Source: an uncultured Mycolicibacterium sp.
GTDB lineage: Bacteria > Actinomycetota > Actinomycetes > Mycobacteriales > Mycobacteriaceae
Direction of reading: 5' to 3'
Assembly (NCBI GenBank): GCA_945957405.1
Contig: CAMFLL010000023.1
Span: forward strand, 1-38,941
DNA: 38,941 nucleotides
The notes under the pieces are model-generated. The model made no database searches. It was not told where the DNA came from and saw only the letters and a list, made by a program, of their open reading frames with translations. Below are positions 28,876-36,056 of the stretch, piece by piece (position 1 is the first letter of the stretch; each line of letters starts with the position of its first letter). The position numbers and the translations under genes are program-made.

Positions 28876-30404
28876 CGTCACCGCTGTCGGACACCGCGGT
28901 GATCGACACGCTGGGCGCCGACCTGCGCAGTGCGGGCTACACCACCGACGGGGTGGGCGACCTGCTCGGCGCCGATGCCGGGGCGGCGTTCAGTCGCGGG
29001 CAGTGGTGGTCGGCGCTGCGTATCACCGAACGCGCCACCGCCGAACGACAGCGGCTCGCGGTGCTGGTGCGGCTGTTCCTGCTCGGAGCGGAGGAATCCC
29101 GCGACCGCGTCGCGGTGGCCGTACCCACTTCCGGCGTCGATGCGCTGATCGCCAACGGTGTCGTCGAGCCCACGCCGAGCGGGGCGGTGCGGGCCGCGTT
29201 GGACATCCGCCCACACGGCGACGGCAGGCGTGACTTCCTGGTGGTCTCGGACCTCGACGCCGCGTTGCGGCCGGGGCCTGTCCACGATGATCACGTCCTC
29301 GGTATCGGCGGCGCATCGGTGACGCTGGCCCATGCCGTCGTGCGCACCCACGTCGGACGAGCCCTCGACCTCGGCACCGGCTGCGGAGTGCAGGCGCTGC
29401 ATCTCGATGCGCATTGCGACGCGATCGTCGCCACCGACACCAACGAGCGCGCGCTCGCACTGGCCGCCGCCACCGCGCGGCTCAACGGGATGTCGTGGGA
29501 CCTGCGGTGTGGCAGCCTGTTCGAGCCGGTCGACGGTGAACGCTTCGATCTGATCGTGTCCAACCCGCCGTTCGTGGTGGGCACAGGCGCGCTGCACTAC
29601 ATGTACCGCGATTCCGGGATGGCCGGAGATTCGTTGTCGCAGAATCTGATCGAAGCTGTCGGTGAGCATCTGGAGCCCGGTGGCACCGCACAGATCATGG
29701 CGAACTGGATCGTGCGGCACGGCGAGGAACGTGACGCGTGGCGCGACCGCGTCGGCGGTTGGCTGGCGACCACCGGCCTCCATGCCTGGGCGGTGCAGCG
29801 TGAGTTCGCCGATCCGATCAGCTACGTCTCGCTGTGGACCTCGGATGCGGGCGAGTTGCCCGAGGAAGCCGCGCGCCGCGGCGGCCAGTGGCTGGACTGG
29901 TTCGACGGGGAGGGCATTGCCGGGGTCGGGATGGGCATGATCACGCTGCGGGCGCCCAGGCGCGGTGAGCGCCGGCGACCCGACCACGTCCTGGAAGAGA
30001 TCACCGGTGCCGACGAGGCGCTCACCGGTCCCGAGGTGGAGGCGTTCTTCGCCCGTCGCGAGTACCTGCACGACACCGACGACGCGCATCTGCTCGCTGC
30101 GAAGCTCAGCACCGCGCCGGTGATCCTGGAGGAGCAGTCCCTGCCCGGTCCCCAGGGGTGGCAGACGGTGGGGGCCGCGGTGCGACGGCCCGGTGGGCCG
30201 GCGGCCGTGATCGGCGTCGATGAGGTGTCGCGGGCGTTGCTGGCCGGCTGTCGGGGCGAGGTGCCTCTTGGCGCGTTGATCGATCTGCTGGCCGCCCACC
30301 ACGGTGTCGACTCCGACGCGCTGGCCGTTGCCGCGCTTCCGGTGGTCCGTGAGGCGATCGGACGCGGAATCCTGTACCAGGCAGGTCAACCCACGTCGAT
30401 CTGA
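28872..30404 (+). CDS. class I SAM-dependent methyltransferase, multi-domain
   Basis: 510-aa methyltransferase translationally coupled to the SRAP gene. The N-terminal ~150 residues are a helical/winged-helix-like region (DUF7059 type as I recall). The central Rossmann domain has motif I ALDLGTGCGVQAL and motif IV SNPPFV, the NPPY-class tetrapeptide of enzymes that methylate amino groups (RsmC, PrmC and adenine-N6 enzymes). A C-terminal ~130-residue domain contains REYLHDTDDAHLL. Substrate is unknown; an rRNA or protein-glutamine target is plausible. The gene at the corresponding place in M. tuberculosis (Rv3225c) is, as I recall, a different protein. Confidence 0.85.
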   Translation: MTSPLSDTAVIDTLGADLRSAGYTTDGVGDLLGADAGAAFSRGQWWSALRITERATAERQRLAVLVRLFLLGAEESRDRVAVAVPTSGVDALIANGVVEPTPSGAVRAALDIRPHGDGRRDFLVVSDLDAALRPGPVHDDHVLGIGGASVTLAHAVVRTHVGRALDLGTGCGVQALHLDAHCDAIVATDTNERALALAAATARLNGMSWDLRCGSLFEPVDGERFDLIVSNPPFVVGTGALHYMYRDSGMAGDSLSQNLIEAVGEHLEPGGTAQIMANWIVRHGEERDAWRDRVGGWLATTGLHAWAVQREFADPISYVSLWTSDAGELPEEAARRGGQWLDWFDGEGIAGVGMGMITLRAPRRGERRRPDHVLEEITGADEALTGPEVEAFFARREYLHDTDDAHLLAAKLSTAPVILEEQSLPGPQGWQTVGAAVRRPGGPAAVIGVDEVSRALLAGCRGEVPLGALIDLLAAHHGVDSDALAVAALPVVREAIGRGILYQAGQPTSI

Positions 30405-30471
30405 CGTAATCTCTTCCGCCGCCGACCTGCGGGTGTCATCCTTCTCCAAGGTCAACCTGCAGGGGGGCGTC

Positions 30472-32010
30472 ATGACCTCAACCCAGCCGCGCATCGAGAC
30501 GGCCGAGATCACCGTGCACAACCCGGCCGACGGCCGCGCTGTCGGCAGCGTGCCGATCGACTCCGCCGAGACGGTCGCGGCGACGGCCATCGCGCTGCGT
30601 CAGGCGCAGCCGGAGTGGGAGGCCATCGGTCCGCGCGGACGTAAACGGTGGTTGATCGAGTTCCAGGGCTGGGTTCTCGACAATGCCGACCGCATCACCG
30701 ACGTGGTGATGTCGGAGAGCGGTAAGTCACGCACGGACGCCGGGCTCGAAGCGCTCGCGGTGGCCGACGTGATCACCTACTGGTCCGCCAACGCCGAAGC
30801 GTTCCTCGCCGACAGGCATCCGAAACCACACAACCTGCTGTTCAAGACCAAACGGCTGACGACGGTGTACCGGCCCCATCAACTGGTCGGCATCGTCACG
30901 CCGTGGAATTTCCCGTTCACCATGCCGGCCTATGACTGCATCCCGGCACTGGCCGCCGGGGCGGCTGTCCTGATCAAACCGTCCGAAGTCACGCCGCTGT
31001 CGGCGATGGAAATCGCCCGCGGTTGGGAAGAGATCGGGGCGCCTCCGGTGGTGGGCGTGGTCACCGGCTACGGGGCCACCGGCGCGGCCGTCATCGATTA
31101 CGCGGATTTTCTGCAGTTCACCGGATCCACCCGCACGGGCCGCAAGGTCGCGGTGGCCTGCGCGGAACGGCTGATCCCGTTCAGCCTTGAACTCGGGGGG
31201 AAAGACCCGGCGATCGTGTTGGCGGACGCCGATCTGGATCGGGCCGCCAACGGCATCGCGTGGGGCGGGATGTTCACCTCAGGCCAGGTATGTGTGTCCG
31301 TCGAGCGGGTGTACGTCGAGGCGCCGGTCTACGACGAGTTCCTGGCCAAGCTCACCGCCAAAGTCGCTGCGGTCAAACAAGGTAACGATGCCGACACGGG
31401 AGCCATGGCCACCGCGGCGCAGCGCGATATCGTGTCCCGGCACGTCGACGACGCCGTCGCGGCGGGAGCCCGGGCGCTCACCGGCGGAAAGCCCACCGGT
31501 GTCGGAACCTACTTCCAGCCCACCGTGCTCGCCGACGTCGAGCAACAGATGTCGTGCATGACCGAGGAGACCTTCGGACCGACGCTGCCGGTGGTCAAGG
31601 TGGCCGACGAGAACGAGGCGGTCCGGCTGGCCAACGACTCGCAGTACGGGTTGTCGGCAACGGTGTGGACCGGTGACCCGGCCCGCGGTGAACGCATCGC
31701 GCGCCGGCTCGAGGTCGGTGCGGTCAATGTCAACGACGCCCTGACCAACCTCTTCTGCCCGTCGATCCCGATGGGTGGTTGGAAAGAATCCGGGATGGGT
31801 TACCGCTCTGGGGGAGCCAGCGGATTGATCAAGTTCTGCCGTCAACAGGCCATCACGGCGCCGCGGCTACCCACGCAGAAGTCCGAATTGCTCTGGTATC
31901 CCTCGACGAAACGCCGCGCGAGAGTGGCGCAGGCCGCTCTGCGTGGTCTCGCGGCGCATGACTGGCGGCGGCGACTCGGGCTGAAGCCCAGGCGGTCCTC
32001 CGGGCGCTAG
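30472..32010 (+). CDS. NAD(P)-dependent aldehyde dehydrogenase, succinate-semialdehyde type
   Basis: 512-aa cytosolic aldehyde dehydrogenase. The catalytic set is intact: N146 in TPWNFPF, general base E240 in LELGGKDP, and nucleophile C274 in SGQVCVSVE. The hinge EETFGP and the C-terminal MGGWKESGMG are also present. It resembles mycobacterial succinate-semialdehyde dehydrogenases (GabD2 group) by overall sequence, but substrate cannot be fixed by motif. The last ~45 residues (RARVAQAALRGLAAHDWRRRLG) form a basic tail beyond the core fold. ATG 30472 follows AGGGGGG. No operon partner is evident, though the DUF2071 gene starts 28 bp downstream. Confidence 0.9.
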   Translation: MTSTQPRIETAEITVHNPADGRAVGSVPIDSAETVAATAIALRQAQPEWEAIGPRGRKRWLIEFQGWVLDNADRITDVVMSESGKSRTDAGLEALAVADVITYWSANAEAFLADRHPKPHNLLFKTKRLTTVYRPHQLVGIVTPWNFPFTMPAYDCIPALAAGAAVLIKPSEVTPLSAMEIARGWEEIGAPPVVGVVTGYGATGAAVIDYADFLQFTGSTRTGRKVAVACAERLIPFSLELGGKDPAIVLADADLDRAANGIAWGGMFTSGQVCVSVERVYVEAPVYDEFLAKLTAKVAAVKQGNDADTGAMATAAQRDIVSRHVDDAVAAGARALTGGKPTGVGTYFQPTVLADVEQQMSCMTEETFGPTLPVVKVADENEAVRLANDSQYGLSATVWTGDPARGERIARRLEVGAVNVNDALTNLFCPSIPMGGWKESGMGYRSGGASGLIKFCRQQAITAPRLPTQKSELLWYPSTKRRARVAQAALRGLAAHDWRRRLGLKPRRSSGR

Positions 32011-32038
32011 GCCGGAAGGTGCATGCCACGATGATGCG

Positions 32039-32770
32039 GTGACCGACGCCCTGGCCGGATACCCGGTGACGGCCCCGGCGTTGCCGGGGGCCGCTGTCTT
32101 CGACCAGTTCTGGGCCGATGTCACATTCGTCCACTGGCCGGTCGATGCCGATGCCGTCGCTCATCTTCTCCCGCCCGGCACCCGGCCGGATGTCTTCGAG
32201 GGGCGGACGTATGTTGCGCTCGTGCCGTTTTCGATGCGTCACACCGGGGTCGCCATGATCCCGTCGATCCCGTATTTCGGCCGGTTCCTCGAGACCAACG
32301 TGCGGCTGTACTCGGTCGACGACGAAGGACGGCACGGCGTGGTGTTCCGCTCCCTGGAAACCACCCGCCTGGCCGTGGTGCCGTTGATCCGCGGCGCGCT
32401 GGGCGTGCCCTACACGTGGGCGCGCATGCGCAGGACCGGTGTCGGCGACCGCGCCGTCTACGACAGTGCCCGGCGCTGGCCGCGCCCGGTGGTGCGCAGC
32501 AGGCTGACGGTCGACATCGGTGCGGCCGTCACGCCGACAGCCTTGGAGGTCTGGCTCACCGCCCGATGGGGAGCGCACACCCGCAAGGCCGGACGCACGT
32601 GGTGGGTGCCCAACGAGCACGGACCCTGGCCGCTGCGCGCCGCCGAAATCGTCGATCTCAGTGATGAACTGGTGGCCGCCGCCGGTGTCACGCCGGTCGG
32701 GGAGAGGCTTCGTGCGTTGTACTCACCCGGCGTGCGGGCGCGGTTCGGCAGGCCGGTGCGGCTGCGCTGA
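32039..32770 (+). CDS. DUF2071 (YqjF-like) protein
   Basis: 243-aa protein of the DUF2071/COG3361 family, which has a lipocalin-like or acetoacetate-decarboxylase-like fold and unknown function. It opens FDQFWADVTFVHWPVDADAVAHLLPPG, the family signature (read in parts), and ends in a basic FGRPVRLR. GTG 32039 is chosen because CACGAT (32027-32032) lies 6 nt before it, like other leaderless starts here. The in-frame status of earlier ATGs does not favour them. Convergent with the SDR gene, 7 bp between stops. Confidence 0.82.
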   Translation: MTDALAGYPVTAPALPGAAVFDQFWADVTFVHWPVDADAVAHLLPPGTRPDVFEGRTYVALVPFSMRHTGVAMIPSIPYFGRFLETNVRLYSVDDEGRHGVVFRSLETTRLAVVPLIRGALGVPYTWARMRRTGVGDRAVYDSARRWPRPVVRSRLTVDIGAAVTPTALEVWLTARWGAHTRKAGRTWWVPNEHGPWPLRAAEIVDLSDELVAAAGVTPVGERLRALYSPGVRARFGRPVRLR

Positions 32771-32777
32771 CCGGCCG

Positions 32778-33626
32778 TCAGGGCGCAATGTAGCCCGGCG
32801 GATTGGGCTGCTCCACCCACAGGTCGACACCGAGGTCGGAGCCCGGCACGCAGTCGTAGACCGAAAGGTCCGTCACGCCGGAGTCGACCAACACGTCCTC
32901 GCACAGCAGCGAATTGCCCGTGAATTCGGTCGACGGCTTGGTGATGACCGCGTAGGCGGCGTCGGCGTACACCGACGGTTTGCGCGCGCGTGCCATCGCC
33001 TCGTCACCGCCGAGCAGGTTCTGCACGGCCGCCGTCGCCACCAGTGTGCGCGGCCACAGGGTGTTCGATGCGATCCCGGCGGCGCGCATCTCTTCGGCAA
33101 TACCCAAGGCGCACAACGTCATACCGAACTTCGCCATCATGTACGCCGTCGGCTTGAGCCATTTCGATTCGAGCAGGATCGGCGGCGACAGCGTCAGGAT
33201 GTGCGGGTTCTCCCGTCCCTTCATATGCGGGATGCACGCCTGCGAAACGGTGTAGGTGCCCCGCACCTGGATCCCGTTCATCAGGTCGAAGCGCTTGAGC
33301 GGCACCTCCTCGATGGAGCCGAGATTGATCGCCGACGCATTGTTGACGCAGATGTCGATACCGCCGAACTGCTCGACGGCGCTGGCTACCGCGGCGGCCA
33401 CCGAATCGCCGTCCCGGATGTCGCCGACGATCGGCAGGGCCTGCCCACCGGCCTCCTCGATCTCCTTGGCGGCGGTGTACACCGTGCCTTCGAGCTTGGG
33501 GTGCGGCTCGGCGGTTTTGGCCACCAGCGCGATGTTGGCGCCGTCGGCGGCGACCTTCTTGGCGTTTGCGCGGCCTATTCCGGGGGTGGCCCCCGATATT
33601 AACCTGGTCTTCCCGTATATACACAT
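32778..33626 (-). CDS. short-chain dehydrogenase/reductase (Rv3224, HSDL2-like)
   Basis: 282-aa SDR of the HSDL2-like group. The Rossmann turn reads SGATPGIG, then VNNAS near residue 90 and the active-site YMMAK near residue 170. The C-terminal region (YDCVPGSDLGVDLWVE, NPPGY) fits the family, and the length equals Rv3224. The cofactor turn has TP where SR is usual (GASRGIG), which removes an arginine often used for NADP. The first 17 codons hold three ATA and one TTA, codons that are very rare in this genome. A CGGGGG-CCA-CCCCCG hairpin lies just after. The substrate is unknown. Confidence 0.9.
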   Translation of the reverse strand: MCIYGKTRLISGATPGIGRANAKKVAADGANIALVAKTAEPHPKLEGTVYTAAKEIEEAGGQALPIVGDIRDGDSVAAAVASAVEQFGGIDICVNNASAINLGSIEEVPLKRFDLMNGIQVRGTYTVSQACIPHMKGRENPHILTLSPPILLESKWLKPTAYMMAKFGMTLCALGIAEEMRAAGIASNTLWPRTLVATAAVQNLLGGDEAMARARKPSVYADAAYAVITKPSTEFTGNSLLCEDVLVDSGVTDLSVYDCVPGSDLGVDLWVEQPNPPGYIAP

Positions 33627-33787
33627 GGCCTGCACTCTATGGGGCGACGATGCGGGTGAGGGACGAACCCGAGGAGGAGGCGCATCGACAGCAGTTGCGG
33701 CCCTATTTCTGCGTCGAGTGAGAACTGGCGCAGAAGAAGTGCGAGTGGACCTCTGCGTGAGTTCTGAATCGATGACCGGTGAACGCC

Positions 33788-34276
33788 TCAGGCCTGGATG
33801 GCGGCGACGACGGCAGCAGTCAGGTCGACGAGGTCCCGTGGCGCCAGCGCGATGTCCAGGCCTCGCTTCCCGGCGCTGCACAGCACGCGGTCCCACATCA
33901 GCGCCGAATCGTCGATCACGGTCGGCAACGGCCGGCGCTGACCCAGCGGTGAGATGCCGCCGGTGACGTAGCCCGTCGAGCGTTGGGCATCGGCCGGATC
34001 GGCCATCGCGACCTTCGGCACCCCCAGGGCTGCGGCGGCGGCCTTCAGCGAGAGCTTGCTCGGGACGGGCAGCACGGCCACCGCCAGGCCCTTGGGCAAC
34101 GCCAGAACCAGGGTCTTGAACACTTGCTCAGGGCTGATCTGGTGGGTCCGGGCCAACTCGGCGGCGGCCTCGTCGCCGAACGAGGTGGTGCGGGGGTCGT
34201 GGTGGTACGACACCACCTCATGAATGATGCCCGCTTTCACCAGAGCCGCGATCGCCGGTGTTGCTGCCCGTGCCAC
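33788..34276 (-). CDS. YbaK/EbsC-type Cys-tRNA(Pro) deacylase
   Basis: 162-aa editing enzyme of the YbaK family that hydrolyses cysteine mischarged on tRNA-Pro. It opens ATPAIAALVKAGIIHEV, with HHDPRTTSFGDEAA, the conserved K in VFKTLVL, and GYVTGGISPLG near residue 105, all characteristic. GTG 34276 is supported by TACCCT on the same strand 6 nt upstream, a leaderless arrangement. A 161-bp gap separates it from the SDR gene downstream, in which I see no gene. Upstream it is divergent from sigH. Confidence 0.93.
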   Translation of the reverse strand: MARAATPAIAALVKAGIIHEVVSYHHDPRTTSFGDEAAAELARTHQISPEQVFKTLVLALPKGLAVAVLPVPSKLSLKAAAAALGVPKVAMADPADAQRSTGYVTGGISPLGQRRPLPTVIDDSALMWDRVLCSAGKRGLDIALAPRDLVDLTAAVVAAIQA

Positions 34277-34282
34277 GGCGTC

Positions 34283-34288
34283 AGGGTA
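34283..34288 (-). promoter_or_regulatory. -10 box for leaderless ybaK transcript
   Basis: Read on the minus strand, TACCCT is followed by GACGCC and then the GTG start of the deacylase gene. The 6-nt spacing places the transcription start at the start codon. Confidence 0.5.
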
Positions 34289-34303
34289 GCGGTGTGAAGT
34301 CGA

Positions 34304-34330
34304 GGAAATAGCGGGGCGGTAAATGCTGTT
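34304..34330 (+). promoter_or_regulatory. candidate SigH-type autoregulatory promoter
   Basis: GGAAATA (34304-34310), a 16-nt spacer and TGTT (34327-34330) match the SigH consensus GGGAAYA-N16/17-CGTT at 6 of 7 and 3 of 4 positions. A transcript from here would include the upstream GTG start at 34417 as well as ATG 34519. Confidence 0.4.
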
Positions 34331-34518
34331 TGGAACGTGTGCGCTTCGGCGCATCGGCCCACGCGGGCCGAAGTTCGTCAGTACGCAGTCCTAGGATTGA
34401 CCGATAGGGGAGTCTGGTGTCAGCAGTTTGCCTGGAGCCACCGTCGTCCGACTCGTTGGCTGAGTCGGTCGAGGCAATCTTCAGCAGCACTGCTACGGAA
34501 GGGACTGTGTTTAACAAC

Positions 34519-35211
34519 ATGACCGATATCGACGGCGTGACGGGCTCGGGTACCGAGCTCGAACCGGACGTCTCGGCAGCCGCTGAGGGTGCGCCCAACC
34601 GCGCAGCCGACGAGACGGACGCCGAGCTCACGGCACGGTTCGAGCGCGACGCGATCCCGCTGCTGGATCAGCTCTACGGTGGTGCACTGCGGATGACCCG
34701 CAACCCTGCCGATGCCGAGGATCTGCTGCAGGAAACCATGGTCAAGGCGTATGCGGGGTTCCGCTCGTTCCGTGAGGGAACCAACCTCAAGGCGTGGCTG
34801 TACCGCATTCTGACGAACACCTATATCAACAGCTACCGCAAAAAGCAGCGGCAGCCGGCGGAATATCCGACCGAGGAAATCACCGATTGGCAGCTTGCCT
34901 CCAACGCTGAGCACTCCTCGACCGGCCTGCGCTCCGCCGAAGTCGAGGCGCTCGAAGCGCTACCCGACACCGAGATCAAGGAAGCCCTCCAGGCGTTGCC
35001 GGAAGAGTTCCGGATGGCCGTGTACTACGCCGACGTCGAGGGTTTCCCCTACAAGGAGATCGCCGAGATCATGGATACGCCGATCGGGACTGTGATGTCC
35101 CGGCTGCACCGGGGACGACGCCAGTTGCGTGAATTGTTGGCCGATGTGGCCAAGGACCGTGGCTTCATCCGAGGACAGCAGCTCGACGAGCCCGAGGAGG
35201 TGTCGTCGTGA
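34519..35211 (+). CDS. sigH: ECF sigma factor SigH
   Basis: Directs the oxidative, thiol and heat stress regulon (thioredoxin, chaperones) and is held by the anti-sigma factor RshA. Region 2 ([20 protein letters not shown], then [11 protein letters not shown] and [11 protein letters not shown]) and region 4 ([26 protein letters not shown], then [11 protein letters not shown]; both in parts) are complete. From ATG 34519 it has 230 aa, starting MTDIDGVTG like the M. tuberculosis protein. The frame is open to a GTG at 34417, which has an AGGGGAG ribosome site and would add 34 residues. Such a longer, unstable isoform is known for Streptomyces SigR. The stop overlaps rshA. Corresponds to Rv3223c. 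Confidence 0.95.
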   Translation: MTDIDGVTGSGTELEPDVSAAAEGAPNRAADETDAELTARFERDAIPLLDQLYGGALRMTRNPADAEDLLQETMVKAYAGFRSFREGTNLKAWLYRILTNTYINSYRKKQRQPAEYPTEEITDWQLASNAEHSSTGLRSAEVEALEALPDTEIKEALQALPEEFRMAVYYADVEGFPYKEIAEIMDTPIGTVMSRLHRGRRQLRELLADVAKDRGFIRGQQLDEPEEVSS

Positions 35212-35516
35212 GCTCGGATTCCCGCAGCGACGAACGCTGGACCCCGCCGATCGGCCCCATCGACCCCGAGCATCCCGAGTGCGCTTCGGTGATCGCCGAG
35301 GTATGGACGCTGCTCGACGGTGAGTGCACCGACGACACCCGTGAGAAGCTGCGACACCACCTCGACGAGTGCCCCACCTGTCTGCGCTTCTACGGCGTCG
35401 AAGAGCGGATCAAGAAACTGATCGCGTCCAGGTGCAGTGGTGAGCGCGCCCCTGACGGCCTGCGGGCCCGGCTCAAGCTGGAGATCAGCAAGACCACGAT
35501 CATCCGGCGCGGCTGA
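35208..35516 (+). CDS. rshA: zinc-containing anti-sigma factor RshA
   Basis: 102-aa redox-sensing anti-sigma factor. The ZAS motif is HLDECPTC (His-x3-Cys-x2-Cys) near residues 48-55, with an upstream cysteine in DGECTDD. Oxidation of these cysteines releases SigH. The amphipathic C-terminal segment ([13 protein letters not shown]) is probably part of the sigma contact. GTG 35208 overlaps the sigH stop, so the two are made in balance. A strong terminator follows 20 bp downstream. Confidence 0.95.
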   Translation: MSSDSRSDERWTPPIGPIDPEHPECASVIAEVWTLLDGECTDDTREKLRHHLDECPTCLRFYGVEERIKKLIASRCSGERAPDGLRARLKLEISKTTIIRRG

Positions 35517-35535
35517 CACTTCGCCCGCCAACGAG

Positions 35536-35575
35536 AACCGCCCGGCTCCTGCAGGAGTCCGGGCGGTTTTTTTTT
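35536..35575 (+). terminator. rho-independent terminator after rshA
   Basis: Stem AACCGCCCGGCTCCTG pairs with CAGGAGTCCGGGCGGTT (one bulge, 35536-35568), followed by a run of T to 35575. It lies between rshA and the convergent bL37 gene. Confidence 0.93.
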
Positions 35576-35585
35576 GCGGTTCGAG

Positions 35586-35678
35586 TCAGCGCACTGACTT
35601 CGAGCCGGCGTTGGGGCGCTTGCCGTGGTTGGCCTTGCTGTGCTTCCGGTCGCGCTTCTTACGGCCACGCTTGGCCAT
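35586..35678 (-). CDS. ribosomal protein bL37
   Basis: 30-residue, very basic peptide reading MAKRGRKKRDRKHSKANHGK then RPNAGSKSVR. It matches bL37, the small extra 50S protein found in mycobacterial ribosome structures (about 24 residues as I recall). It is preceded by CGGAGG 6 nt before ATG 35678, a strong ribosome site. The C-terminal GSKSVR appears longer than the published protein. Such a short gene is easily missed. Convergent with rshA, sharing the terminator region. Confidence 0.88.
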   Translation of the reverse strand: MAKRGRKKRDRKHSKANHGKRPNAGSKSVR

Positions 35679-35742
35679 GGTGTACCTCCGAGATCTTGAC
35701 GATTGGTTGTCCGCTCAGGGGCAGACGTTGCCTCCATTGTCT

Positions 35743-35756
35743 CATGCCGCGGCATG
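35743..35756. repeat. 14-bp perfect palindrome between bL37 and the biotin carrier gene
   Basis: CATGCCGCGGCATG is its own reverse complement. It lies in the 156-bp divergent region between the bL37 start and the biotin-carrier start, so it may be an operator for either gene. Confidence 0.5.
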
Positions 35757-35834
35757 GCTCTGTCCACGCGCCCGTGAGCCGCCGGGTGTGGTTCGATAGA
35801 GCGGCACGTAACAGCAGGAGTGAGTGGGGTGAAG

Positions 35835-36050
35835 ATGGCCGAGGATGTTCGCGCCGAGATCGTGGCCAGTGTGCTCGAGGTAGTGGTCCACGAGGGCGAT
35901 CAGATCGGCGAGGGCGACACCGTGGTCCTGCTGGAGTCGATGAAGATGGAGATCCCGGTACTCGCCGAGGCGTCCGGCACGGTCACGAAGGTGAACGTGT
36001 CCGTGGGTGACGTCATCCAGGCGGGTGACCTCATCGCCGTGATCAGCTAG
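35835..36050 (+). CDS. biotin/lipoyl attachment domain protein (TB7.3)
   Basis: 71-aa free-standing biotinyl carrier domain. The biotin site is K37 in ESMKMEI, within a compact all-beta fold that covers the whole protein. It is the Rv3221c/TB7.3 antigen homologue; its carboxylase partner is unknown. ATG 35835 gives the M. tuberculosis length. An in-frame GTG at 35829 (adding MK) is better spaced from GGAG at 35817-35820 and may be the true start. pdtaS begins 6 nt after its stop, so they form an operon. Confidence 0.93.
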   Translation: MAEDVRAEIVASVLEVVVHEGDQIGEGDTVVLLESMKMEIPVLAEASGTVTKVNVSVGDVIQAGDLIAVIS

Positions 36051-36056
36051 GCGCCG

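Noticed and set aside
33649..33720. 23-codon frame MRVRDEPEEE... in the SDR-ybaK gap
   Set aside because: GAGGAGG lies inside rather than before it, there is no promoter or similarity to anything I know, and it is too short to support.
34332..34354. GGAAC at 34332 as a SigH -35 element
   Set aside because: No GTT follows at 17-19 nt; the GGAAATA/TGTT pair at 34304-34330 fits better.
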